A stretch of 64,000 bases of DNA from NCBI RefSeq assembly GCF_019097595.1, contig NC_080722.1, positions 17,712,630-17,776,629 of the forward strand, written 5' to 3'. Shown here in pieces: positions 37,325 through 51,427 of the stretch. The position numbers were made by a program, and so were the translations under genes. The notes beneath the pieces are model-generated. The model made no database searches and was not told where the DNA came from. It worked only from the letters and a program-made list of their open reading frames with translations. Position 1 is the first letter of the stretch. Each line of letters begins with the position of its first letter. This stretch comes from Hemibagrus wyckioides. Taxonomy: Eukaryota > Chordata > Actinopteri > Siluriformes > Bagridae.

Positions 37325-37530
37325 CAACCTGTCTTTAAGTCCGAGTGCTGATAGTTAGTCAATCTGTTTCTTTTTGATTTTATGGTTGATTATATGCGAC
37401 ATATCAGAAATATCAGCACATTGTAAAGCAACAAGGAGCTTGTGGTGATGAACATATTCATATTTTCTGTCTTGATGACATTTTACTGGCTTTTTAAATG
37501 TTGTTTAATGGCTGTGTAGAGCTTGTTTGT
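37325..37530. repeat. Dispersed repeat, copy 1 of a local pair
   Basis: Shares ordered blocks with 39552-39735: GTCTTTAAGTC[C/T]GAGTGCT, CATATCAGAAATATCAGCA and GTTGTTTAATGGCT. Direct orientation, diverged, with small indels. Identity unknown. Confidence 0.7.
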
Positions 37531-39551
37531 GCCGTGAGTGTTTGTGTAGATGTGTCATGGGTTTAGGTTTCAGTTGAACTCTGTAGGTGTTCATTCTACG
37601 CCAGGGATCTTACTGTGTGCTTGGAGGCTTTGATATAAATAGAGATTTCTAATTTGTATTCTGCTGTTTGATATTGATTATGGCATACTCGACTGTATTC
37701 CTGTTTCTTATCAGTGTTGCTCACAGTCACAGTCTAAAGCTGTGTGAGCAATGACCAGGCCCTTTGAAAACAGCCTGAAAGGAAAACACATATGAAATGC
37801 ATCATCTCCACAAAGCCCCAGCCATCAGCGTCTCCCTTTTATTTTGACTGATTACATGGGACATTTTTCAAATCGAGTGCAAGAATGTGTCACGAATGAT
37901 GCGTGGTTTGCCAAAAGACTGACTATGACGCAGATATATTTCATGGATTTGTAGGTGTGCATATTGTTGTTCTTGACTCCTTCACACATTTCAGAGTGAT
38001 TAAGAGCGACTACGGGTACATCCCAAAAACTCTAACCGATGCCTTTTTTCCTCAATCATACATCTGCCAGGGTGGAAATCGATCGCCATCTCCAAGTCCG
38101 CCATCTTTAAGGAGATACCAGTTTTTAAAATCAAGAAACAAAGAAAAAAGGAAGATTGTAGATCACTGGTGCTTCCTCCCTAGCAGTCTTTACAATTTTA
38201 GTGTTTGATATGTAAGCCTATAAATGCTTTTAAGCCTATGTAAGCCTAAATAAATGAATGTAAAAAAAATCAAAAACATGATTCAGTAATAAGAACCATG
38301 AGTACAAAATGAATCATCTTAATTAGGCTAAATAAACAATGGCTACAAATAACAAGCGAAGCTTCAGTGAACAAGGATGTCTCATTTGGGAAATATGTTT
38401 GTTCTTCATTTCTCCTGTCCTCGTCTCCTTTGTATGGATCCTTTCCTCGCTTCCTAGAAGGGAGGAGCTAAGAAAGCCGAGGAAGGGAAGCAAGGAAACG
38501 AAACGAGGAGGTGCAATTAAAGAAATGAGAAGCACTGTATGAATGAACAAAGCCCTCTTTTGATGGAATGATCTCCATAAATCTCACTTTGCTCTTAGTG
38601 ACTCATATTCATTCAGTCTAAATGCTTGTCTCCATCAGATGAACAGAAAAAAAAAAAAAAAAAGAGACTGAAATTAAATTCCATTCGAAACGACTGTTAC
38701 CAGTCATTAAGTCGTAATGAGTCAAGGTGTCTCTGAATCTCTTCAAATATTTTTTTAGCCCTGAGCACACAGTATTAAATATATATATTTCCATGTATCT
38801 TACGAAGGCTGAGGGATTGTCCATTGAATATTTTTCCAGGAGATAAACTATCTGACATGGAGATACTCAGTTGCTCATATAGACCTGGCAGCAGAATTAT
38901 TGGGAAGGATTATAGGGATTGATCACCAGATTATTTTCTGTTTCAGTTATTATCAGCTCATCGGTCATTACTTTCAAGCGGTTTCTACATGAGATATTTT
39001 CAAACCTCAGCCTAATGCAACATGCGTTTATGCCTAAAGCTTCTCGAAAGACAAATAACGACAGGTTTTGTTCTTCTATTAAATATTAAACAGTTCTTCA
39101 TTGCTCATGCACTTCATGCTTGAACGACCACACGAGTGAATAACCGGCGTGCATTTAAATCAGCATCTTAAACACAGCTCAGCATTTTCATTAACTTGCC
39201 AGTTCCATTGCAAACAAAACATCAACTTCCTGAACAGAGAAGCATGCACATTAAACAGAGTCTGAAATCAATAAACATCGGTGACTATCTATCTCCAGTT
39301 CACAAGACTAGCTTTAGTCTTTTATGTACCATTATTTACAACGGAAATAAATTCCTAATTTGAAATATATGTTGAAACACATGTTGATGGAATACTCCAG
39401 GCTTCTCACCCTAGGATAAGAGGAAGAATGCCACAATTTAAAAACACACTTCCTTGTGCTGGGAATGGAAAACATGCTTAGGTGAAATTCTCTTATAATG
39501 AAAGTCTAAAAACACGGGAGGAGGAGCAGTAAATCAAATCAGATTCAACAA

Positions 39552-39735
39552 GAACAGCCAGTCTTTAAGTCTGAGTGCTCAGTTTGATAATACACGTTTA
39601 ATAGATTGTTGATTTTAGGGTTAATGATGTGTGGCATATCAGAAATATCAGCATACTGTGTTGTGATGGACATTGTAGGAGCTTTCCAAAAGTTGTTTAA
39701 TGGCTCTATAAAACTTATTTCCTGCACTTTTATGA
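39552..39735. repeat. Dispersed repeat, copy 2 of a local pair
   Basis: The counterpart of 37325-37530, with the same block order at about 2.2 kb distance. No terminal inverted repeats or tail are visible, so it may be part of an unidentified transposon or an old local duplication. Confidence 0.7.
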
Positions 39736-40599
39736 GAAGGAAGGGCAGTAAATAAGTTCTTTACTTAAATATGAAATTTTACAAACAAATCTTGTGAATT
39801 TGTTTTTTCAGGCAGTACTTTTTTGTGATTATGTGTTACAAATGTACATGTTACAAAGTCTCAGGGAATGCTCAGCTCACCTGAATGACTCAAATCTTCA
39901 ACAACTGCCCTTAACTCTTTTTCCCAGAGGCCAAAAAATGGAATTTGTGTCTGTTTTGTTGTGTCCACAGTGATATGTACACACTCAGTGCTTTAAGAAT
40001 TTGTAGTTTTTCATAAGTATTTCCGTTTTTATCCATCTTACTGGGGGCATTTTATACATAAAAAGTTAATGTATACAAAATGTTTCTATATTCAAAGTAA
40101 ATGGTGATATCAAACCCATTTCTGCTTTCTAAGATGCCTAGTGTTATAATTTGAAGGCGTTATCGTCAGCCACTGAAAATTCTGTGTAAAAATGCCAGAC
40201 TTGTGGTGATAAAATAATAAATTTTTTAAACTGATTGAAAAAGTCGATTTCATGAAAGTGTACTAGTAAAAAGGCTGTGGTAATAAATGCTAATAAAGAG
40301 TTGTATTTTGTCATTTTTTTGGAATTTTCTTACCAAATAAAATCTTTCATACATGTGAGCATGATGCCACATGTTAATAACCATGCTACTACTGATAATG
40401 GTGACAACTTTCCCACAACTTTTTCATCAACAACATCTCTCTCCTCTCACCAACTGTTAGCCAACTGCTATCTTATATTTTAACCAATTTTGAATTTTTG
40501 TAAATTATTTAAAATATTTGCTCCTCAAGTGATGAAATGGTCAATAGATACTCAATGTATATTAAGATTTACAACACTAGCCTAAACTTATTAATGATT

Positions 40600-40700
40600 T
40601 ATTCATTCATTCACATTCATTCAGTAACTACTTGATCCAGCTCAGGGTCATGGTTGATTCTGAAGAACTTGGAGGAAGCCCATGTACACACGGACATTTA
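40600..40700. mobile_element. Short degenerate LINE fragment
   Basis: Contains ATTCATTCAGTAACTACTTG and CAGCTCAGGGTCATGGT, a decayed version of the LINE-associated phrase found beside the repeat type at 36845. Only about 100 bp is recognisable. Confidence 0.5.
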
Positions 40701-42649
40701 TTACTGATATATTAGCAACATGAACTTATGCTACTAAAATAATTGTTGCTTAAGTCAACCATGGGATTTGACACAGGTTGGTGGAATCGCAGATGTAACA
40801 TATCATTATTATGTTAGCATTAGCCAGGGTTGCTTGCTACTGCAGTATAGATTAGTGTGACCAACATATTTGAGTTGGCCAGAAAAAGGCTATGCTAAAT
40901 AAGATAAAAAAGAAAATCTCTTCTCTTGTATATACACCAGGATTCATTTAGTTATGCCATAATTTTAGTACTAGAACAAACACAAGTCAGTTCAGCAAGC
41001 AAAAGCTTTGTGTGTTTGTGCTTTATCCCCCCGTGACAAGTAGCAAGGTTTGCTATGGCTCTGTAAATGAGCCGTCTTTGCGATATTAGTAAACATTTTA
41101 CTTGAAAAGTGCTTCACAATCCAAATCATGTGTTTTCTACATTCTTTCTCAGCTTGCTAAACCTCGCCCATATTCTGCCTTCTTTTGTTTGTTTCTTCCG
41201 ATTTCTTGCACATTTATTTCCTTTCATTTCTAGTTAACAAAACAGACATATTCATTTTTCCTCTCAGTACTCATAGTGAATTGTAATGTCTTCTGACTAA
41301 CGAGTAATGTGTGGCTGTGCCTGTAATGAGCAGGAATAAAATTAGGCCTGAACGGGTTAAGATGATTAGCAGGTAGCAGGTTTGCTATAAGATGTCACCT
41401 TGCTATTGCAGTCTTATGCTTTAAACTTATTCTTTTGCGTTCGAGAACACCTGGAATAGCGGGTTCCTTTTAACTCTGAATGCTGCGCTGTTGTTAGTGA
41501 AGATAAAAGCTTCCATCCATCCAACAGCACTAATTGGCCATTTGCTATGCCAACGCTGACCTAGTTGTAATGGTGGTCAGTCATTTGTGTGTGCTCATGG
41601 TTGCCTTGGTGCTTTTGGGATGTTTGCAATGCAGGTATTGATTGACATGCTTGCTCTCTATTACCAGGGATGAAAAGATAATAGCATCAAATTGCAATCA
41701 TAACAGGAATCAATACTGAGGTTGAAAAACCACACAGCTGACGAGATTCTTTAGTTTTCTCATGTTACATTAAAAGTTTCAGTGAATGCCATTTAATAAT
41801 AAAAGGAAAGGTGACTCATATGTTTGATTAAACGGACAGTACTCAGGCTTTTATTGTGACAGTAAAGCCAATCTTACTTCTTGAAAATCAATTCGAAACC
41901 TACAATGACTGTGCTGGTTGAGACTAAGACTTTTTAAGTTTTATGTTTTTTTGTGACTTTATAAAAGAAAAGCTTCCGATAAAGGCTTAATAGAGAGACA
42001 GCACACAGGACAGAGTCTCCTGCACACAGACAGCACAAGTCACCAATATATTTTCAAGATAAACACCTTCTAACTACTAGAACTCTAAATTTCTAACAAC
42101 TTGTGCACTTGCATACTACCCTTTTGCAGACCTTACAGACCTTATAGACTGATGGCAGAAGCTCTGGACTCCATAGTAGCTTTCATTGACCAAGGACTGT
42201 CCAAGAAGGTGTCCGACTAAAATGTAAAACAACCAATCACAGTTTATTTTGTTTAGTGTCACATTTAGGGACGTAAAATGTAAAGTCAAAACAAAGTCCT
42301 TACAAAAACAAACCGACGTGCAAACACAGATCATTCGTTTAAGGAATGTATCCAAATTAATGAGTCTAACTGCACATAATTTGGAAAATCCAGTATTTAG
42401 CTGATCCTCATATGCTCTCATTTGTCACAGTTGTAAACATGACGGCTTTCTTCTTTCATGGGAGAATTAAAGCATGTCGTGACGTGTTTCCGCTGTGAAG
42501 AAGCATGACGCACATGTCTCCCGGAAATCCTGCAGAATCCAACCAATCAGATGATGACTTTAAAACTATTGAAGTGTTTCCAATTTTTGTGCCATATGCA
42601 TCAGATGTTCAGCCACTGGTTCATGGGTGTGACATCTGAGGCTGAGACT
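40701..42649. other. Intronic noncoding DNA
   Basis: No gene or repeat recognised. AT-rich with a few complex stretches. Confidence 0.45.
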
Positions 42650-44615
42650 AATTGCACATGTGCTTGCTAGCATATGCACACACTTAACCTGCTTGCATAT
42701 TTTACTTCTTGCATACTAACTTGTCTACTAATCTACTTGCATGCTAGCTTACATTATTACTGAGTTTCTTTCGCCTTCTAGCCTAACTGCCTTCTTGCAA
42801 AATTATGCACCTGCACATACCTATGCTTTTGCCTAAACCTACTTGCATACTAGCTTGAAATTTTGCAAATCCTTTTGAATTTTCTATATTCTATATGTTC
42901 GCACCATGAAACGCTTCTACAAACAGGTTGTGAGATGAGACTTTGATAGATGGATGTTCGTTAGATACAACAGAATGCTCATTCACATCTGATTGATTGA
43001 AAACACTCTAAATTCAACTTAAAATGAATTGCTAATCCTAGAGGTTAACATACTGTTGACACTCATACATATGTAACCTGGATAATTTTCCTCAGCAAAT
43101 AAATGACCTATATAATATTGTCTTGCGCATATTTTGTCTACTTTTAGATGGAATGATAGATAGATAAATGAAATCTGATGATGTTTAGGTCATATTTGTG
43201 CAAGTTGTAGGAAATTCTAAATGGTTCACACACTTTCAAGCACCACTGCACTAGACTAGTCACTTCCTAACTTAGACGCTAAGCTAAAAATGCATTTGAA
43301 TATACTATCTTATTTGCCTACTAACCTACTTTAGCACATGCATGTTAACCGAATATCATACTTGTTTCCTAGCTTACTTGCATACTAGCATACTTGTGCG
43401 CTTGCTTACTAACCAACTTGCCTGCTTGACTACTAGCTAACGTTTGCATTTGCATTCTAGGTATGTTATCGGTATTCACATACTAACCTACATATGCACT
43501 TACTGTTGCTTAATCCAACCATCCAAAATAGCATTGTTGCATACTTTTTTACACCAACCACTTTTTTTTTTTTTTTTTTTTTTTACACCAACCACTTTTT
43601 TTTTATTCACCAACCAAGCTTGTATATGCACTTGCATATACAAGCTTACTGAAAACTAACCTATTTATGTACATGCATACAGGCCGACTTGCATACTTAC
43701 ATGCTTGCTTAGTAGCGTACATGCATAGCAGTTTACAAATGCACTTGTTTACTAATCTCCAAGGCCCATTTCAGACTAGTCTTTCTGCAAGCTTGCATGC
43801 TAATGCTGGATGTCATTCACATTTTTGTATCTTAATTTAAAAAGAAAAAAAAAACACACAGACCTCATGGCTATGCTTCAGGGAATTGGCTTTGAGAAGC
43901 ATTGCTTTATATAATTTGTATTCTTCTGTAGTTTCCATTATTAAATCATTAAATTGAGCTTTTCATCCTCAATGAATATTTAAATCATCAGGGCAAGATT
44001 TAACAGAATATTTGAAAATCAAAACAATTGATAGTTTCAGCACATCATTCTTGCATACTAGCACACTAGGTCACTTGTATACAGGCTTACGTAAACTTTT
44101 GTATTCTAGTTGGCAAATTTATACTAGTTTACTTGAGCACTAATATAGTAGCATACTTGAGCACTTATATACAAACCTCACTTGCACACTAGCCTACCTG
44201 ATCACTTTCATACTAGCCTATTCGATCAATTGCATACTAGCTTACCTGATCACTTGTATATTATGTTACTGAGCACTTATGCACTAGCCTACTTGATTAT
44301 TTCTATACTAGCCTACTTGATCACTTGCATACTAGCTTACCTGATCACTTGTATTTTAGCATATTGAGCACTTATTCACTTGTCTACTTCATCACTTGTG
44401 TGCTAGTCTACGTGATCAATTATGTACTAGCCTAGCTGATTACTTGTATACTAGCTTACTTGATTACTTGCATACTAGACTACTTGATCACATGTACAGT
44501 AGCCTACTTGATCACTTGTATACTACTTGGCAAATGTATACCAGACAACTTGATCACTTTTATACTAGACTACTTGAACACTCTTATACTAGCTGTTTCG
44601 CCTGCTAGCTGCCTT
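42650..44615. repeat. Degenerate 24-bp satellite (CATACTAGCCTACTTGATCA-like)
   Basis: Scattered and then tandem copies of a unit close to CATACTAGCCTACTTGATCA plus CTTG. They are best ordered at about 44182-44600, where the period is 24 bp. They are sparse and decayed at 42650-42870, 43250-43530 and 43610-43800. Because 24 is eight codons, open frames appear with eight-residue repeats resembling YTSLLDHL (44182-44367 and 44396-44608). These lack any other gene property. Non-satellite islands and a poly-T run (43558-43584) interrupt the array. Confidence 0.85.
43945..44075. repeat. Local duplication, copy 1
   Basis: Shares TTGAGCTTTTCAT, CAAGATTTAACAGA and GATAGTTTCAGCACATCATT with 46190-46290. 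Both copies run directly into the 24-bp satellite. Confidence 0.8.
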
Positions 44616-45344
44616 GCACACATCTCCTAATGGGCTGGCATTTGTTAACAAATTTAATTCATTTGCTTGTTTGATGAAGCAGTAATTCCATTCATGAGCT
44701 CATGCAGTTTTTAATTTATCCATAGCTGAGTTCTTCCAGTTGCTCTGCGCCTCTTCGCTTTCTTTTGCTGTCATCATCTAAATGATTATTTTGACTTTTT
44801 TTTTCCTTCAATTTCTCCTAGGTTTGTAATTAGGGCTTTTATTCTGTGAAACATCTGCACATGCTAACATCTCATGACATTTTGTAATTTTTTTTCTTTC
44901 TGTCTGTCCTTAGTCAAACATTTCACACAGAGAGGAGTTGAAAGATTTAGAATATCAGTCCTTATTTTTCTTTTAATTTACTATTACAGCAATTTTCTAT
45001 CGAGTCACCATGCAGCGAGCACAGTGCAGATTCGAGCGTCTGTCTAAAATACACATTGTAGGAAATTGTTCAAATGTTTTTCAGTGCCTCTTAAGAAACA
45101 CATTGATGTTGGAAGAGTTCGGTCATTTTAGGCATTTTTTTTTTTCAATTTACACAGATTACAGGAGGTTGGATGTATCAGAGCAACAGTGCATGAAGCA
45201 AAAATAAATATTTAACCAGTGCTTTCGTTTAAGAAAAGGCCAGGGGAGATTGAAAAATTGCACCTATCAATGAGGATGTCAAGATTTGATTGCTTCCCCA
45301 CTTTTTGTGGAAGCAACATCTTCCATATTAATGGGCTCGTTTCT

Positions 45345-46154
<810 letters not shown>

Positions 46155-46189
46155 TCTGTGTTGTTCCACTGTTGCTGTAGTTTTTGTTA

Positions 46190-46370
46190 TAAAATCATCA
46201 GATTGAACTTTTCATTGGGACAAGATTTAATAGATTATTCGAAAAACAATCAATAGTTTCAGCACATCATACTTGCATACAGCCTTACTTGTGCGCTTAT
46301 GTACTAGTCTGTGTGAGCACTTGCATACTAGCTTACTTGATCACTTGCATACTAGCCTACTTGATCACTT
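46190..46370. repeat. Local duplication copy 2 with 24-bp satellite
   Basis: At 46190-46290 it repeats the 43945-44075 sequence. At 46265-46370 it continues with satellite units (CATACTAGCCTACTTGATCA at about 46347). The LINE and its microsatellite therefore lie inside the satellite domain. Confidence 0.8.
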
Positions 46371-46465
46371 AGATCAGAATCATCTTTATTGCCAAGTACT
46401 GTGAGTTTTACACGTACAAGGAATTGCCTTGTTGTATTGTTGCACAACAATAAAAAAAAATAGAA
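46371..46465 (-). mobile_element. LINE tail fragment, antisense
   Basis: AGAATCATCTTTATTGCCAA and CACGTACAAGGAATTGCCTT are the antisense form of a common fish retroelement 3' end. About 95 bp long, inserted in the satellite array. Confidence 0.6.
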
Positions 46466-46499
46466 TAAATGAATAATTTATGCTGTAAATTATTATGCA

Positions 46500-46720
46500 G
46501 TACTTGTGCAGGTACATATTAGCCAACTTGAGAATTTGTATACTAGCTTAATGAGCGCTTGCATACTAGTCTACTTGAACACTAGCATACTAGCCTACGT
46601 GAGCACTCGCATACTTATCCAAGCTAATCACTGTTGAGTTGAGCAGCAGATGGTTTTGTGTACGATCATAGAGAAGCCATGTTAGACTGCGCCTTTACTT
46701 AGTGTCACTATTCTAGAGTC
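46500..46720. repeat. Satellite units and a second copy of a LINE-adjacent segment
   Basis: At 46505-46620 there are 24-bp satellite units. At 46632-46700 there is a near copy of 45358-45430 (GATGGTTTTGTGTACGATCA and AGAGAAGCCATGTTAGACTG). The same LINE 3' region is therefore present twice 1.27 kb apart, the second time cut short. Confidence 0.75.
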
Positions 46721-48926
46721 ACTTCATCATTCTGGCATCATATAACGATGACAAACATTTCTGAGACCTGCATTTCCTTCTGGATCTAATTAAAGGTTAG
46801 AACAGGGCCACTGGAAATAGCAGCAATGAAATCTGAATACTGAGTGGAAATTGTCTTACATAACATACCTAAGTGTCTCTCGTCTCATTATTACAGCTTT
46901 TGGTGTGACAAAAAAGTGAAAAAAACTGACAATATCAACACTCGAGTTCTAAGTGCTCCAGTTTACAATGCTTTATGATGATCTTGTCAGCCTTTTTCAT
47001 GTTTTATATTCACCTCTTGTTTTGTATGAGAGTTAATCATAAAGGCTTTGGGAGCATAAATCTTTCTCGTAGTTCATGGAGCCGGGAGATGAGTGGAACA
47101 ATGGCACAAATCAATGATTCCACAAGCATGTGTAAGATTGTCTTTTATCATAGCCTCCATCGTTTTCTACTGCCACCAAACTGCAGCAGCTCTCAGTAAT
47201 GAGCTTGTCGACTGGCGATGAGGTATGAGTCTCAGAATTAAAATGACTTCCCCACTTTGATCCTAAAGCCTTACGTGCAGCATGGAAATAAAATCTGCCT
47301 TCGCACATTAAGAAGCTCTGTTTCTGCTGCTTGCGCCTGGGCTGAGCTCTCACGTCACGTGTGCTTTACATTTCTGCAGTCTCTGCATTTTGCATCTGTT
47401 TGCTAATGTATTCTGAAAGTTGCACCTGAGGATCACGAGACGATCGCAAGGATTCATTTGATTTAATTGATTTAACGTGTAATGATTTAAGGTACCTGAC
47501 GTGATAATACATAAAACACCCTTTTCCTCTTCCTTACATTAGAATGAATTACAACCTGTTAAAATAAGTAAACATGAATAGTTTCTATTAAACATATTTT
47601 TAAATAGTGGTAAAATATAAAACACAAAGCCATAGATCATTAAATAATTTATAAAGTCGTATAAAGAATGGATTTTAATTATATTGAGAAATTACACCTA
47701 GTCTTTGGATATTCATATTATGATTTAGCAGGATTTGGCAATTACTTTTATTACAAATTATTTATAAATAATTGACAAAATTATAATAGCAAAAATATTT
47801 ATCTACTATAGAACATCTATTACAGTATATCTATCAATCTATCTACTATATATTTTACAGTGCACAATCATCAGTTCACCACTATCACCACTATCAGTTG
47901 ACAACCAGAAGATAATGGGATCCCTTTGGAGTCCCTTTAGTTTCTCATTAAGGATCTACGTCTACAGCCAGATTTCAGTAAATCTGGCCTGTGACCAGAT
48001 CACTCTTATTAATAGTGCTCTACAAATACAACTGAAGCAATTCAATCAACCTTATACATCAAGACTACTCAAGATATTAGGAAAGCTGCCAAAGTCAAAC
48101 TCTGGCTTTAAGTCTTATAGAAAGTCTTATGGAAAGAAAAAAATTGGCTGAGAAAATGGATAATTAACAAACCGTCAATGACTAACAATATCCTAGTAAA
48201 CAGTAAATCATTCAGAATGAATCACTGCATTATCTACTTTAGCATAAATGTTCTAAATGGCAGTGAAACCTTTCTCTGCTGTTTGGAAAAATGAAGAGAA
48301 ATTGCAGTGCTGCGAAATACAGCAAAGTTTAGGGTAGGTGTAAGTAGAGTGATTTTAGGTATTGTTGAATATGATAAGATTTAAAAATGAAAATTTACAT
48401 TTCAAAGCAAACTCATTTTCTTTGTGGTGTCTAGCTTTAAAGCATTAAACTCACAGGTTCAACATGCCAACATTGCTACTGTTTACATCTCTCTTTTTTT
48501 TTTTCATTTCCATATTTATGCCTAAGTGATAGATTTTTTTTATCCAGTAGATAGATGTGTCTAATGGATCCAAACTGATTTTTGAAACAGACACACATTA
48601 AGTTAAGTTGCTTGAGTGAAAGAGCAAGTAAACAGATTGAAGAGGACTCAAGCTGTGCTTCTGTCTAATCACAGTGAGTCACTAGTGCATTTCAGTTTCC
48701 AAACTCTATCAGAGCTCTGGCTTCGTCTCCAGCCAGGAATGAGGTGTTGTTCACACAACTCTCGCTTTACTGCATATTACTTAGTTACCTGAGTGTGAGG
48801 AGGGTGACATTTAAATGCATCCTCCTCTGTCTCACATGTTTCTTATTATGCTGACATGACGATGGAACTGGCACTTAGCAGCCTATCACTCTCAGTGGGA
48901 TGTCATGACAGTCGTACGTACTCTAG

Positions 48927-48963
<37 letters not shown>

Positions 48964-49562
48964 GATTCTACCTGCCTCAGTCTGGCATTGCTACTTGATT
49001 TGATTTGTTAATATGCTAATGACAGTGAGTCTCAGTGCTTCAGAACAAAAGGGCCTCCATCGATCCTGCCACTGCTCAGGATGTTTAATTAATGTGAGTT
49101 ATTACTGAACCCATGTGCTTATCTCAGCAAATGTTGATTTTAGATGCTTAAAACCATGATGGCTAAGACAAAGGAAGCTCAGAAAAAAAACAGACAGGCT
49201 TTTTTTAAGACAGTAAGCAACGGTCATATAGACTCTGAATGCTTAGACCAACCATCAGAGAAATGAATTGAAGGGGCTTTGAAGCTTAAATGGAGATGTA
49301 GAGATGTTTCAGATGTTAGATAAGAGTTGTTATTCAAGTTCTGTCTAGCTCAGAAAGGAAATGCTGCTTTCAGCTGGTTTTGTGGTTACTGCTGGCCTCA
49401 AAATACATGCAAAGCAAAATCAGACACAATGAAACTCTACAAGGATTCAGCACAGCTTTACTCAACCTGACCTTGGAGAAAAGGAACAACAAAGGAACAC
49501 ACTAGGAGTGTAACAATACAGAGAGCTCCGTGACTTCAGACACACTACTTGAGAGTCACTAG
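46721..49562. other. Intronic noncoding DNA
   Basis: No supported exon or transposon. A CT microsatellite lies at 48932-48961. Short frames lack features. Confidence 0.45.
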
Positions 49563-49748
49563 CAAGGTTGGCAAATTGGGCGAGTTTTGAAAAAATTTGA
49601 GGTCAAGGGTGCAGTTTGGTTTTCAAGGCGCAAACTGGAGAAAAAATAACTCCTTCCCATTACCTTTATACTACCTTCATGTTTTTTTTGTTCAAGGTTT
49701 TAAGATGTTGTTGGAGTGGAACTTTTTTTGAGACCTGGCAACCCTGTA
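49563..49748. mobile_element. Possible short MITE
   Basis: The left edge AAGGTTGGCAAATTGGGC and the right edge GACCTGGCAACCCTGTAT form an imperfect inverted repeat around GGTTGNCAA. The interior (GCGAGTTTTGAAAAAATTTG, CCTTCCCATTACCTTTATAC) resembles a dispersed fish repeat I recall. A target duplication cannot be defined. Confidence 0.45.
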
Positions 49749-50880
49749 TACCTGTGAAAGCCTGTTCAGAGAGCTAATGCTATTAATTCAGCAATTTATT
49801 TAATCAGCTGTTTTATTTAGTTACATTCTCATGTATAGCGTTTGTTTCAAATTGTACTGCTAAGAGTCTGAATGGATGAAAATGGAAGCCTAAGGGACAT
49901 AATCAGGCTTTGCTCATTTTGCTGTATGGGAAATATATGATAACAGGACACCACCTTATTGCACTGTATTAAAGTTACCTTTACAGAGTACCAAACTCAC
50001 AGTTTAATAATAAGAACAGACTCGGTGCTGGATCTCAAGATTGTGATCCAAATCTGATTCTGTTGTGTCCTTGGAGGGCCATGCTATTAGTGCTTAGACT
50101 ACTCTGACAGACCCGAAACATTTCATAAAAGAGCATGCCGATTAGCAGAGTGAGTTTATTCAGAGCGATAAATGCTCCAGGACCTGAACAGGATACAGCT
50201 GCTTTAATAGATGGCCATCCGTTTTCTTTGCATTAAACCTCCAGATTATCCCCAGCAGTAATACCTTTTTGACTTAACTCCATCTTAGTGGTGAAATCAT
50301 GAAAATGTATCACCTCTGCATGGATTGCTGGTATGACCAGCACAGAAGCTGAGCCCTTATAAGACTATTCACTCTGGACTGCAATCTAAATGAAAATCTT
50401 TGCTGGGATTGATTGAGATCAGGGCTGGAGTGGCCTCTGGGGATGCCTGGAGCCTGATGACATCATGGCATCCAAATCAGCCATCTAGGCTGGATCCCCC
50501 GCTATGAGCAGCACCCATTTTTGTTGCTGTAGAAGGAAGTCTGATGTGGAGTTGACATCAGCTGACGTGTTTGAAAGATAGCACAGAAGCTCTTCTGACT
50601 TTTGTTTGTGTGTAATGCTGGAGCTGTCATTCGGGTAGGCCGTGGTTTTGGGATGCCATGGTGACTGTGTGATTAGCTGGATCCTGTGCAGAAATCGATG
50701 CCCCCGTTTCCCAGTCAGCGATGGCTATGCACTGCTGATGTTTAATTAATAGTAAGGGATCAAAGTGATAGGCTTTTAGACACCTAGCCTGTAGTAATAT
50801 CACGTTAGTGTTGCATCTTCACAGCCTTTCATCTTCTCTCCTTATGTCTTTCATGACTCTGCGAAGAACATTCATGCATT

Positions 50881-50929
<49 letters not shown>

Positions 50930-51427
50930 AAACTGTCTTGCACTTTAATTAGGCGAGAGTACAAATTTCAGCCAGGCATAGACTGACATTTGAAGACCAT
51001 GAACCATCTTTAGCGAGATGTAGTCATTTGGCACTTTCCCACTCAACAACCTCCTACTCTTCAGATAAAATCAGAGCTACAGTACTAGAATAAAGTGATA
51101 TGTAAAAATTGAGGCATGCTCGTGGATTACTTAGGGTTTTCCTGGTGAAACCGGATGTGGGCAAGTTCAGGGTGCTACTTGTGAAACCTGATTTCAGTGT
51201 CTCTTCAGGTTTGAAGAGTCTCCTGGTAAAAATTAAATTCACTATTATCTTGTCCTCTCTAACACATTCACCCATTATTCAATAACACAATAAAGCCCTT
51301 TGGAAAGAGATTAATGGAATATTATTAATCATTTGGCAACATGATGACATTTTTACCAAATGCTACAGGTTGTTAAATGCCCTGACTGACAGATGATCAT
51401 CTGTGAATATTGTATTAGATCTTATTA
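49749..51427. other. Intronic noncoding DNA with a complex GC-balanced segment
   Basis: No gene is supported. A CT microsatellite lies at about 50883-50929. The segment 50390-50770 is complex and non-repetitive, and may be conserved noncoding DNA. Confidence 0.45.
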
